From Stutzerimonas stutzeri (GTDB taxonomy: Bacteria; Pseudomonadota; Gammaproteobacteria; Pseudomonadales; Pseudomonadaceae): a stretch of DNA of 64,000 bases. Numbering within the stretch: position 1 is the first letter of the stretch; each line of letters begins with the position of its first letter. The notes under the pieces were generated by a model. The model was not told where the DNA came from. It saw only the letters and a program-made list of their open reading frames with translations, and ran no database searches. This document shows positions 10,801-20,637 of the stretch, in pieces. The stretch lies in NCBI GenBank assembly GCA_002339675.1, contig DDKB01000017.1, positions 186,001 through 250,000 of the forward strand, read 5' to 3'. Both the position numbers and the translations under genes were made by a program.

Positions 10801-11538
10801 ATGAGCAGCACCGCGCCCGCCAGCGAAGGCGAAAAGATCCTGATTGTCGATGACGACGCACGGTTGCGCCGTCTGCTCGAGCGATTCCTCGACGAGCAGG
10901 GCTACCGCGTGCGTACCGTGGAGAGCGCTGAGCAGATGGACCGCGTGCTCAGCCGCGAGCTGTTCCACCTGGTCGTGCTGGACCTGATGATGCCGGGCGA
11001 GGATGGGCTGTCGGCCTGTGCCCGCCTGCGGTCAGGGGGCAATCAAATCCCGATCATCATGCTCACCGCCAAGGGCGACGAGGCCAGCCGCATCCATGGG
11101 CTGGAGCAGGGCGCCGATGACTATCTGGCCAAGCCCTTCAACCCGCGTGAACTGCTGGCGCGCATCCGCGCCGTCCTGCGTCGCCAGGCACCTCAGGTAC
11201 CGGGCGCGCCAGGAAGCGATGACGAGACGGTGACCTTCGGTGACTACGAGCTGTTTCTCGGCACTCGCGAGCTGAAAAAGGGCAGCGAAGTCCACATGCT
11301 CACCACCGGCGAGTTCGCCGTGCTCAAGGCGCTGGTGCAGCATGCCCGCGAGCCGCTGACCCGCGACAAGCTGATGAACCTGGCCCGCGGCCGGGAGTGG
11401 GATGCGCTGGAGCGCTCTATCGACGTGCAGATCTCCCGGCTGCGCCGCCTGATCGAACCCGATCCGTCCAAGCCACGTTACATCCAGACGGTCTGGGGCG
11501 TGGGCTATGTGTTCGTGCCGGACGGCAACAAGGGCTGA
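10801..11538 (+). CDS. ompR: OmpR-family response regulator
   Basis: This 245-residue DNA-binding response regulator has an N-terminal receiver domain with the acidic pocket IVDDD, phospho-acceptor Asp61 in LDLMMPGEDG and the conserved Lys in AKPF, followed by a winged-helix OmpR/PhoB C-terminal domain (about 145-245) with the ERSIDVQISRLRRLIE recognition helix. The ATG at 10801 follows GGGAG. The kinase EnvZ follows on the same strand. In P. aeruginosa this pair is called AmgRS and controls the envelope-stress response; that role is inferred here. Confidence 0.93.
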   Translation: MSSTAPASEGEKILIVDDDARLRRLLERFLDEQGYRVRTVESAEQMDRVLSRELFHLVVLDLMMPGEDGLSACARLRSGGNQIPIIMLTAKGDEASRIHGLEQGADDYLAKPFNPRELLARIRAVLRRQAPQVPGAPGSDDETVTFGDYELFLGTRELKKGSEVHMLTTGEFAVLKALVQHAREPLTRDKLMNLARGREWDALERSIDVQISRLRRLIEPDPSKPRYIQTVWGVGYVFVPDGNKG

Positions 11539-11617
11539 AAAGCCGATAAAGCCCGAGGCTGAACGATGGCGCTCTTCCGTCCAGCCTCAAGCCCCTGGCG
11601 TTCCTGTCGGCCTTTAT

Positions 11618-12937
11618 ATGAAAACTCCCCTCTGGTTCCCGCAAAGCTTCTTCGCCCGCACCCTGTGGATGGTGCTCATCGTCGTGCTGTTCTCCAAGGT
11701 ACTGATGCTGGTGTACCTGATGATGAACGAGGACGTGATGGTCGATCGTCAGTACAGCCACGGCGCGGCGTTGACCCTGCGCGCCTATTGGGCGGCGGAC
11801 GCGGACAGCCGTGCGCGCATCGCCGAGGCGGCCGGCGTGCGGCAGGTTGGCGCCGAAGCAGTGCCGCCGAGCGAATACCACTGGCCCTACACGGAAATCT
11901 TCCAACGCCAGATGCAGCTCGAGCTGGGTGCCGACACCGAGGTGCGGGTGCGCATCCAGCCGCAGACGGCGATCTGGGTGCGCGCGCCGAGCCTGGGCCC
12001 GGACTGGTTGCAGGTGCCGCTGTACGCCTACCCGCTGCGTGGCCAGCGGATATGGAGCGTGCTCGGCTGGTTCCTCGGCATCGGTCTGCTGTCCACTGCC
12101 GCGGCCTGGGTGTTCGTCAGCCAGCTCAACCTGCCGCTCAAGCGCCTGGTCTATGCGGCGCGGCAGATCGGCAAGGGTCGCAGCGTCAGGTTGCCGATCA
12201 GCGACACGCCGAGCGAGATGACCGAGGTCTATCGCGCCTTCAACCAGATGGCCGAGGATGTCGAGCAGGCCGCGCGCGAGCGCGAGCTGATGCTGGCCGG
12301 CGTCTCCCATGACCTGCGCACCCCGCTGACCCGCCTGCGCCTGTCGCTGGAGCTGATGGCCAACGACACCGAGCTAACCGACGACATGGTGCGCGACATC
12401 GAGGACATGAATGCCATCCTCGACCAGTTCCTCGCGTTTGTGCGCGATGGCAGCGACGAGCCGCTGGAGAGCCTGGATCTGGGCGAGCTGGTGCGTGAGG
12501 TGGTGGCGCCTTACAACCAGCACGGCGAGCAGGTCCGCCTGTGCGTCGAGCCGATGCCGCCCCTGCCACTGCGCCGGGTGTCGATCAAGCGCCTGCTAGT
12601 CAACCTGATCGAGAACGCCCTGCGTTATGGCGGTCATGGGGTCGAGGTCGCGGCGCACGTTTCCGGCGATAGCAGCGCGCCCTACGTGGTGCTCAGCGTG
12701 CTCGACCGGGGTGCGGGCATCGACCCGCGCGAATTGGGCGAGATCTTCAACCCGTTCATTCGCGGCGATCGCGCACGCGGCGGCCAGGGCACCGGGCTGG
12801 GACTGGCGATCGTCAAGCGCATCGCTTCGCAGCACGGCGGTGTGATCGAGCTGCGCAACCGCGAAGGCGGCGGGCTGGAGGCGCGGGTCAGCCTGCCGCT
12901 GGGGTTACTGCTGCCGAGGGATGCGGTGAAGCCGTAG
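11618..12937 (+). CDS. envZ: EnvZ-type sensor histidine kinase
   Basis: This 439-residue inner-membrane kinase has a first membrane helix at about residues 15-34 (MVLIVVLFSKVLMLVYLMM), a periplasmic region, a second helix at about 148-168, a HAMP linker, a HisKA dimerisation helix with phospho-acceptor His231 in VSHDLRTPLTRLRL, and an ATPase domain with N box (NLIENALRYGG), G1 (DRGAGI) and G2 (GTGLGLAI). The start MKTPLWFPQ at 11618 fits the family; the upstream in-frame extension is not conserved. It is the cognate partner of the OmpR encoded 79 bases before it. Confidence 0.93.
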   Translation: MKTPLWFPQSFFARTLWMVLIVVLFSKVLMLVYLMMNEDVMVDRQYSHGAALTLRAYWAADADSRARIAEAAGVRQVGAEAVPPSEYHWPYTEIFQRQMQLELGADTEVRVRIQPQTAIWVRAPSLGPDWLQVPLYAYPLRGQRIWSVLGWFLGIGLLSTAAAWVFVSQLNLPLKRLVYAARQIGKGRSVRLPISDTPSEMTEVYRAFNQMAEDVEQAARERELMLAGVSHDLRTPLTRLRLSLELMANDTELTDDMVRDIEDMNAILDQFLAFVRDGSDEPLESLDLGELVREVVAPYNQHGEQVRLCVEPMPPLPLRRVSIKRLLVNLIENALRYGGHGVEVAAHVSGDSSAPYVVLSVLDRGAGIDPRELGEIFNPFIRGDRARGGQGTGLGLAIVKRIASQHGGVIELRNREGGGLEARVSLPLGLLLPRDAVKP

Positions 12938-13017
12938 GAAAAGCAGCTGGAAGCGATAAGCGCGAAGCTTGCAATGATCATGCGTCGAGGTGGCCGATGC
13001 CTGGCTTCCAGCCCCTC

Positions 13018-13923
13018 TCAACCCTTCCCCTTGGTTCGTGTCAGATGCGGGCCGGCGTTCTTTTCCAGGTACTGGATGATCAGGCCCGCCACGTCCTTGC
13101 CGGTGGTTTCCTCGATGCCGGCCAGGCCGGGCGAGGAGTTGACCTCCATCACCAGCGGGCCGTGGTTGGAGCGCAGGATGTCGACGCCGGCGACGGACAG
13201 CCCCATCACCTTGGCGGCGCGGATGGCGGTCATGCGCTCTTCCGGGGTGATCTTGATCAGGCTGGCGGTGCCGCCGCGGTGCAGGTTAGAGCGGAATTCG
13301 CCGGGTTTGGCCTGGCGCTTCATCGCCGCGATCACCTTGTCACCGACGACGAAGCAGCGGATGTCGGCGCCGCCGGCTTCCTTGATGTATTCCTGCACCA
13401 TGATGTCCTGCTTCAGACCCATGAACGCCTCGATCACCGACTCGGCGGCGGTCGCGGTTTCGCACATGACCACGCCGATGCCCTGGGTACCCTCGAGCAC
13501 CTTGATCACCAGCGGCGCACCGTTGACCATCTGGATCAGGTCGGCGATGTCGTCCGGCGAGTGAGCGAAGCCGGTCACCGGCAGGCCAATGCCGCGACGT
13601 GCCAGCAGTTGCAGCGAACGCAGCTTGTCTCGTGAGCGGGCGATGGCCACCGATTCGTTGAGCGGAAACACGCCCTGCATCTCGAACTGACGCAGCACGG
13701 CGCAGCCATAGAAGGTCACCGAGGCGCCGATGCGCGGGATCACCGCGTCGAAGCCTTCCAGCGGCCGGCCGCGGTAGTGAATCTGCGGTTTATGGCTGGC
13801 GATGTTCATGTACGCGCGCAGGGTGTCGATGACGACCACCTCATGGCCACGTTGCTGGCCGGCCTCCACCAGACGGCGGGTCGAATACAAGCGTGGGTTG
13901 CGCGACAGCACGGCGATTTTCAT
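13018..13923 (-). CDS. rimK: RimK, ribosomal protein S6 glutamate ligase
   Basis: This 301-residue ATP-grasp ligase begins MKIAVLSRNPRLYSTRRL, the normal RimK N terminus, and contains the ATP-grasp core (PLVIKVLEGTQGIGV, then VQEYIKEAGGADIRCFVVG) and the Mg-binding segment VMEVNSSPGLAGIE. RimK adds glutamate residues to the C terminus of ribosomal protein S6. Its ATG overlaps the stop of the upstream protease gene by four bases, so the two are translationally coupled. A longer in-frame extension reaches back across that gene in another frame and is not real. Confidence 0.95.
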   Translation of the reverse strand: MKIAVLSRNPRLYSTRRLVEAGQQRGHEVVVIDTLRAYMNIASHKPQIHYRGRPLEGFDAVIPRIGASVTFYGCAVLRQFEMQGVFPLNESVAIARSRDKLRSLQLLARRGIGLPVTGFAHSPDDIADLIQMVNGAPLVIKVLEGTQGIGVVMCETATAAESVIEAFMGLKQDIMVQEYIKEAGGADIRCFVVGDKVIAAMKRQAKPGEFRSNLHRGGTASLIKITPEERMTAIRAAKVMGLSVAGVDILRSNHGPLVMEVNSSPGLAGIEETTGKDVAGLIIQYLEKNAGPHLTRTKGKG

Positions 13924-14414
13924 GGGGCACCGGAAGAAGTGAGGTTCTGGGGTTTTTCCTGCACGTAGGTGCGTGCAGGGTCGACCAGCCATTTGCCGTC
14001 CATCAGGGCTTTTGACCCGAGCAGCAGGCGATAGCGCATGGTCTTGCGACAGGTAAGGGTAAATTCGACCGGCCACAGGTGGTCGCCCAGTGCCAGCAGC
14101 GTGCGCACCACATAGCGCGTCTGTGAGTGTCCGTTGGAGCTCTTGATGATCTTGCGCGCCACCAGCGGCGCTTCGCAGCGATGCCGGCTCTGCACCAGCG
14201 TGCCCAGGTGCGCGGTGAAGCGGACCCAGCGTTCGCCATTGCGCTTGAATTCGCTGATTTCGGTGGCATGTAGGGCAGACGTGCTGGCGCCGGTGTCGAT
14301 CTTCGCGCGCAGGCCGACCACGCCAAGTTCGGGGAGGGCGACCCATTCGCGCAGGCCGATGATGATCTGGGGGTCGGGGTTGTTCAAATCGGTATCCGGT
14401 CGGTTTCCGCGCAT
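13920..14414 (-). CDS. rimB: RimB-type retropepsin-like (ATP-dependent zinc) protease
   Basis: About 164 residues with the conserved core IIGLREWVALPELGVVGLRA followed by KIDTGASTSALHA, where DTGAS resembles a retroviral-type aspartic protease active site (DUF785 family, often annotated ATP-dependent zinc protease). It overlaps rimK by four bases. In P. fluorescens RimB is part of the RimABK system that tunes S6 glutamation. The start is uncertain: ATGs occur at 14414, 14441, 14453 and 14465, and none has a well-spaced ribosome site; conservation begins around residue 12 of the shortest form. Confidence 0.8.
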   Translation of the reverse strand: MRGNRPDTDLNNPDPQIIIGLREWVALPELGVVGLRAKIDTGASTSALHATEISEFKRNGERWVRFTAHLGTLVQSRHRCEAPLVARKIIKSSNGHSQTRYVVRTLLALGDHLWPVEFTLTCRKTMRYRLLLGSKALMDGKWLVDPARTYVQEKPQNLTSSGAP

Positions 14415-14574
14415 TCTAGACGGCGTCCATGACAACCGCATCTCCTGTGCCATGTTGGCGCGCATCCGCCGTTCCCTCAGCGGCTCGCCGCGGTCGCCCC
14501 GGCGCGACGCCGACTGGCCGTGACGGCGGTCCTGTATCACCCTATGACAACGAGACGGCAGGCAGAGTTGAACC

Positions 14575-14970
14575 ATGAGCGACAAAGACGACGGCAAGGT
14601 CCGCCTGGACAAATGGTTGTGGGCGGCGCGCTTTTTCAAGACACGCGCCTTGGCGAAGGCCGCCATCGAGGGCGGCAAGGTCCACAGCAAGGGCGAGCGC
14701 TGCAAGCCGAGCAAGGAGCCCAAACTGGGTGAGGAATTGGTCATTCGCGCCGGTTACGACGAGCGCACCGTGGTGATCAGGGCCCTGTCGGCGGTGCGCA
14801 AGGGTGCGCCCGAGGCCCAGCTGTTATATGAGGAAACGCCTGACAGCCTGGCCCGCCGCGAGCAGGCGGCTGCCATGCGCAAGGCGGGCAGTCTGGGGGT
14901 GGAAACCGATGGCAAGCCGAGCAAGAAACAACGGCGCGCCTTGCAGCGGTTTCGCTCGGATGCCGGATGA
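14575..14970 (+). CDS. hslR: HslR, Hsp15-like S4-domain RNA-binding protein
   Basis: This 131-residue basic protein has an N-terminal S4 RNA-binding domain (VRLDKWLWAARFFKTRALA, then IEGGKVHSKGERCKPSKE) and a Lys/Arg-rich C terminus. E. coli Hsp15 binds 50S subunits carrying nascent chains and helps rescue stalled ribosomes after heat shock. It is divergent from rimB and precedes hslO by about 120 bases, so the two heat-shock genes may be co-expressed. Confidence 0.92.
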   Translation: MSDKDDGKVRLDKWLWAARFFKTRALAKAAIEGGKVHSKGERCKPSKEPKLGEELVIRAGYDERTVVIRALSAVRKGAPEAQLLYEETPDSLARREQAAAMRKAGSLGVETDGKPSKKQRRALQRFRSDAG

Positions 14971-15090
14971 GCCGCCAGTTGGACGCCTGCCACTTTCCTT
15001 CTAAAATGCGGTCCCTTCCTTATCTGGGGACGTTCGCGCGTCCGGCCTTCGTGGTCCGTCGGCCGCGCCCGTCTTCCGCCTGCCTTGGTC

Positions 15091-15990
15091 ATGCCCATGC
15101 TTGATGCCGATTACACCCAGCGTTTCCTCTTTGACAATACCGACGTTCGCGGCGAATGGGTCGGGCTCGAGCGCAGCTATGCGGAGGTGTTGGCCAAGCA
15201 CGACTACCCCGAGCCGGTTGCGCAGCTGCTCGGCGAATTGCTGGCCGCTGCCGCCCTGCTGGCCGGCACCCTGAAATTCGACGGATTATTGGTGCTGCAG
15301 GCGAGCTCTTCCGGCCCGGTGCCACTGCTGATGGTCGAGTGCTCCAGCGACCGAGAAGTGCGCGGCATCGCCCGTTATGACGAGGCGCTGCTCCGTCCGG
15401 GCGCGAGCCTGACCGAGCTGATGCCCGACGGGGCCCTGGCGATGACTATCGATCCGGCCAATGGTCAGCGTTACCAGGGCATCGTGGCCCTCGACGGGGT
15501 GAATCTCGCCGACAGCCTGTCGAATTATTTCGCCGCCTCCGAGCAGTTGCCCACGCGCTTCTGGCTTGCCGCCGACGGGCGCCGGGCCAGTGGCATGCTC
15601 CTGCAGCAGCTGCCTGCCGATAGGCTCCGTGACCGCGAGGAGCGCGAGGGCAGCTGGCAGCACCTGCGCACACTGGCCGATACGTTGTCGACCGAGGAGC
15701 TGCTTGGCCTGGACACCCAGACCATCCTGCATCGTCTCTATCACGAAGAGCAGGTCAGGTTGTTCGAGCCGCGGCCGATCGTGTTCCGTTGCAGCTGCTC
15801 GCGCGAGCGCTCGGCCAATGCGGTGATCAGCCTCGGTCAGCAGGACGCCGAGCTGTTGCTCGACGAGCAGGGCGGGGCCATTTCGATCGATTGCCAGTTC
15901 TGCAACCACAGCTACCGCTTCGACGCGGCGGATATTGCCCAGCTGTTCGCCGGCGCCGGCACCTCAGGTCCGTCAGACACGCGCCATTAA
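15091..15990 (+). CDS. hslO: Hsp33 redox-regulated chaperonin
   Basis: This 299-residue holdase has the Hsp33 N-terminal domain (FLFDNTDVRGEWV) and the C-terminal zinc redox switch CXC-X31-CXXC: Cys234 and Cys236 in FRCSCS, and Cys268 and Cys271 in DCQFCN. Oxidation of these cysteines releases zinc and activates the chaperone in the family. All four cysteines are present. The start may be ATG 15091 or ATG 15097; the family aligns from LDADYTQRF, so the difference is two residues. Confidence 0.94.
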   Translation: MPMLDADYTQRFLFDNTDVRGEWVGLERSYAEVLAKHDYPEPVAQLLGELLAAAALLAGTLKFDGLLVLQASSSGPVPLLMVECSSDREVRGIARYDEALLRPGASLTELMPDGALAMTIDPANGQRYQGIVALDGVNLADSLSNYFAASEQLPTRFWLAADGRRASGMLLQQLPADRLRDREEREGSWQHLRTLADTLSTEELLGLDTQTILHRLYHEEQVRLFEPRPIVFRCSCSRERSANAVISLGQQDAELLLDEQGGAISIDCQFCNHSYRFDAADIAQLFAGAGTSGPSDTRH

Positions 15991-16053
15991 AGGGCTGTGG
16001 CGCTTAGGAACCTTTTCGCCAGTATGCCCTCATACCCAGCGCAGCGTCGTTTC

Positions 16054-16062
16054 TGTCATAAT
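16054..16062 (+). promoter_or_regulatory. Candidate extended -10 promoter for pckA
   Basis: TG-T-CATAAT matches an extended -10 element about 85 bases before the pckA start. A 7-bp hairpin (TCGGCCC-A-GGGCCGA, 16122-16136) lies between it and the GGGGA ribosome site. Confidence 0.45.
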
Positions 16063-16146
16063 CGCGCGCACTTTTTTTCGGTGTAGTCCATCGTGACGTG
16101 GGCTACAACAGCATGGAGGAATCGGCCCAGGGCCGACGGGGAACTC

Positions 16147-17688
<1,542 letters not shown>

Positions 17689-17712
17689 GCGGTCGCGTCA
17701 GTGTGTTGCGAG

Positions 17713-17735
17713 AAGCCGCCTCCGGGCGGCTTTTT
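17713..17735 (+). terminator. Intrinsic terminator after pckA
   Basis: AAGCCGCC-TCCG-GGCGGCTT forms an 8-bp perfect stem with a tetraloop, followed by a T run to 17735. It begins 25 bases after the pckA stop. Confidence 0.9.
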
Positions 17736-17895
17736 CGTGCCGGGCTGGTTTGTTTTTACCGGACCGCTGCGTTCTCTCACGCTCCTCAGCAATCCATCGA
17801 GCAAGCCGATCACTTCCATCAGGCAACGCCGATGGATTCAATGGCAGGCCACGCCTAGCATAGCGGTCACGTTTCCACCTCATTGGAGCCACACC

Positions 17896-18498
17896 ATGCA
17901 AATCGAAGAAGCCATCCAGACCCGCCGTGCCGTCAAGGCCTATGACGCCAGCTTCCAGTTCAGCCGCGAAGAAAAGGACGAACTGTTGCAGCTGGCGCTG
18001 CTGGCCCCGTCTGCGTTCAACCTGCAGCACGTGCGCTTCGTCGAAGTCAGCGATCCGCAACTGCGCGCGCAGATCCGCGAGGTGGGCTGGAACCAGGCGC
18101 AGATGACCGATGCTTCGATGCTGGTTGTGGTTTGCGCCCAGGTCGATAGCTGGGAAAAGAATGTCCGCCGCGTATGGGAAGGCGCGCCGAGCGAGGTGCA
18201 GGACTACATGGCCGGCGCCATCGACAACTACTACCGCGGCAAGCCGCAGGTCCAGCGTGACGAGGCCATGCGCAGCTGCGGCCTGATGGCCCAGACGCTG
18301 ATGCTTGCTGCCCGCGGCAAGGGCCTGGATTCCTGCCCGATGGACGGCTTCGATTTCGATGCCGTGGCCAAGCTGATCAACCTGCCGGACAACCACGTCA
18401 TCGCCATGATGGTCGCGGTGGGCAAGCGCACCGTTGATCCCAAGCCGCGTGTGGGCAAGCTGCCGTACGATGAAGTGGTGATCCGCGACCGCTTCTGA
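17896..18498 (+). CDS. Nitroreductase-family FMN oxidoreductase
   Basis: This 200-residue protein opens with MQIEEAIQTRRAVKAYD and has the FMN-binding layout of the nitroreductase superfamily (SAFNLQHVRFVEV, then the C-terminal GKRTVDPKPRVGKLP Arg/Lys cluster). It reduces quinone- or nitro-type substrates in the family; the physiological substrate is unknown. The ATG at 17896 is preferred over the upstream in-frame ATG at 17701, which overlaps the pckA terminator. Palindromic repeats follow it. Confidence 0.88.
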   Translation: MQIEEAIQTRRAVKAYDASFQFSREEKDELLQLALLAPSAFNLQHVRFVEVSDPQLRAQIREVGWNQAQMTDASMLVVVCAQVDSWEKNVRRVWEGAPSEVQDYMAGAIDNYYRGKPQVQRDEAMRSCGLMAQTLMLAARGKGLDSCPMDGFDFDAVAKLINLPDNHVIAMMVAVGKRTVDPKPRVGKLPYDEVVIRDRF

Positions 18499-18526
18499 TC
18501 CGGTTCGGCCAGGACGGCGTATGTGT

Positions 18527-18656
18527 GGTGGATCGGTGAAGCGTGATCCACCCTACGGCTCCTGCAGGCGGTCCCGCATGTAGGGTGGATATCGCTTTCT
18601 ACATCCACCGTGCCGCCGTTGCTGCCTGTCGGTGGATCGGTGAAGCGGGATCCACC
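18527..18656. repeat. Cluster of three palindromic repeats (GGTGGAT...ATCCACC)
   Basis: Three inverted repeats occur within 130 bases: GGTGGATC...GATCCACC at 18527-18552, GGTGGAT...ATCCACC at 18584-18609 and GGTGGATC...GATCCACC at 18631-18656. The first and third share the core GGTGAAGCG(T/G), and the middle one carries the GTAGGGTG motif also seen in the 5.6-6.0 kb repeats. The cluster fills the gap between the nitroreductase and recQ genes. Confidence 0.85.
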
Positions 18657-18711
18657 CGACGACGCCCGTCCCTTGTTACCCTCCGGCCTCCAGTCAAGGG
18701 AGTGCCCCAGC

Positions 18712-20637
18712 ATGATCGAGCAGACGCTCAAACAGACATTCGGCTACCAGGGCTTTCGTCCCGGCCAGGAACAGGCCGTTCGTGCCGTGGTCGCCGGTCG
18801 TTCAGCAGCGGCGATATTCCCCACTGGTTCAGGCAAATCGCTGTGCTACCAACTGCCGGCATTGCTGCTGCCGCATCTGACGTTGGTGGTCTCCCCGCTG
18901 CTGGCGCTGATGCAGGACCAGCTGGCCTTTCTGCACCGGCACGGCATCGCCGCGGCCAGCATCGACTCGGCGCAGAGCCGCGAGCAGGCCAGCGAGACCA
19001 TGGCGAGGGCCAAGTCTGGCGAGCTGAAGATTCTGATGATCTCCGTGGAGCGCCTGAAAAACGAGCGTTTCCGCCATTTCATCAGCCAGGTGCCGCTCTC
19101 GCTGCTGGTGGTGGACGAGGCGCACTGCATCTCCGAATGGGGGCACAACTTCCGCCCGGATTACCTCAAGCTTCCGGACTACCAAAGCCAGTTCAATATC
19201 CCCCAGGTGCTGCTGCTGACCGCCACGGCGACGCCGCCGGTGATCGCCGACATGCAGGCCAAATTCTCGATTGCCGCGGATGATGTGGTGACCACCGGGT
19301 TCTACCGGCCCAACCTGAATCTGCTGGTGGAGCCGGTCAGCGGCTTCAACAAGCAGCGGCGGCTGGTGGAGTGGCTGGCGGACAAGGGCGGCCAACCCAC
19401 CATCATCTACGTCACTCAGCAGAAGACCGCCGAGCAGGTCGCCGAGCACCTGGCGCAGCGCGGCTTCCCGGCCAGCGCCTACCATGCGGGCATGGCCCAC
19501 GAGCTGCGCGAATCGATCCAGCAGCGATTCATGCATGGCGAGCTGAACTGCATCGTCGCCACCATCGCCTTCGGCATGGGTATCGACAAGGCGGACATCC
19601 GCATTGTGGTGCACTACGACCTGCCCAAGTCGGTGGAAAATTACAGCCAGGAAATCGGCCGTGCCGGGCGCGACGGCCAGCCGTCCGATTGCCTGGTGCT
19701 GGCCAATCGCGACAGCCTCAGCGTGCTGCAGAACTTTGTCTACGGCGACACGCCGGAACGCGACGGCATCCGCTGCGTGCTGGACGAGTTGCTGCAAGCC
19801 GGCGCCGGCGGGCAGTGGGAGCTGATGCTCAACCAGCTGTCGGACCAGAGCAACATCCGCCAGCTGCCATTGAAAACCCTGCTGGTGCAACTGGAGCTGC
19901 GCGGCATCATCGCGCCGCGCTTCGCCTATTTCGCCGAGTACCGCTTCAAGTACCTGCTGGAACCCGAGGCGCTGGTGACGAAATTCGACGGCGAGCGGCG
20001 CCAGTTCGTCGAAGCCATCGTGCAGACCTCGGCGCGGGCGCGAACCTGGTGCACCCTGGATTTCGATGCGCTCTACGCGCAGCACGGCGCCGACCGCGCG
20101 CGGGTGGTCAAGGCGCTGGAATATTTCCAGGAAAAGGGCTGGATCGAGCTGGAGAGCAAGCAGATGACCGAGGTCTATGCGCTGCTCGATCAGGACTTCG
20201 ACGCCGAAGCCCTTGCTGGCGAACTGCATGCCTATTTCAAGGGGCACGAAGCCAGCGAAATCACCCGCATCGACAACATGCTGGCGCTGTTCGAGTCCGC
20301 CCAATGCCTGAGCCAGCGGCTGGCCGCCTATTTTGGCGATCGCCAGGCACCGCAGCGCTGCGGGCATTGCTCGGTCTGTCGCGGACAGGTCGCATACCTG
20401 CCGGAACCGCCGGCCCTGGCGCCTCTGGCGCAAATGGATCTGAGTGCGCGCTGCGCTGACTTCAGCCAGCGCTACCGGCAGCTCAAGGGCGATGCGCCGG
20501 GCGCCGAGTGCCTGACGCGCTTTCTCTGCGGCATCAGCGTGCCGGTGTTCACCAAGCTCAAGGCGCGCCAGATCCCCGGTTTCGCCTCGCTGGAGGCTTA
20601 TCCCTACGCCGAGGTTCGCGCGCGCCTGGCTGGTTAG
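18712..20637 (+). CDS. RecQ-family ATP-dependent DNA helicase
   Basis: This 641-residue SF2 helicase shows Walker A in PTGSGKSLCYQLP (about residues 39-51), the DEAH box in VVDEAHCISEWGHNFR, motif VI in QEIGRAGRDGQ, and a C-terminal zinc/winged-helix region with a cysteine cluster (CGHCSVC near residue 550). It is a 3'-5' helicase of the RecQ class, likely a second paralogue rather than the canonical RecQ, since no HRDC-type tail is obvious. The start at 18712 (MIEQTLKQTFGYQGFRPGQ) fits the family. Its stop overlaps tail-to-tail with the chemoreceptor gene on the other strand. Confidence 0.9.
   Translation: MIEQTLKQTFGYQGFRPGQEQAVRAVVAGRSAAAIFPTGSGKSLCYQLPALLLPHLTLVVSPLLALMQDQLAFLHRHGIAAASIDSAQSREQASETMARAKSGELKILMISVERLKNERFRHFISQVPLSLLVVDEAHCISEWGHNFRPDYLKLPDYQSQFNIPQVLLLTATATPPVIADMQAKFSIAADDVVTTGFYRPNLNLLVEPVSGFNKQRRLVEWLADKGGQPTIIYVTQQKTAEQVAEHLAQRGFPASAYHAGMAHELRESIQQRFMHGELNCIVATIAFGMGIDKADIRIVVHYDLPKSVENYSQEIGRAGRDGQPSDCLVLANRDSLSVLQNFVYGDTPERDGIRCVLDELLQAGAGGQWELMLNQLSDQSNIRQLPLKTLLVQLELRGIIAPRFAYFAEYRFKYLLEPEALVTKFDGERRQFVEAIVQTSARARTWCTLDFDALYAQHGADRARVVKALEYFQEKGWIELESKQMTEVYALLDQDFDAEALAGELHAYFKGHEASEITRIDNMLALFESAQCLSQRLAAYFGDRQAPQRCGHCSVCRGQVAYLPEPPALAPLAQMDLSARCADFSQRYRQLKGDAPGAECLTRFLCGISVPVFTKLKARQIPGFASLEAYPYAEVRARLAG

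Noticed and set aside
12945..13017. GCTGGAAGC...GCTTCCAGC pairs between envZ and rimK
   Set aside because: The arms are about 50 bases apart with no T run; too weak to call a terminator.
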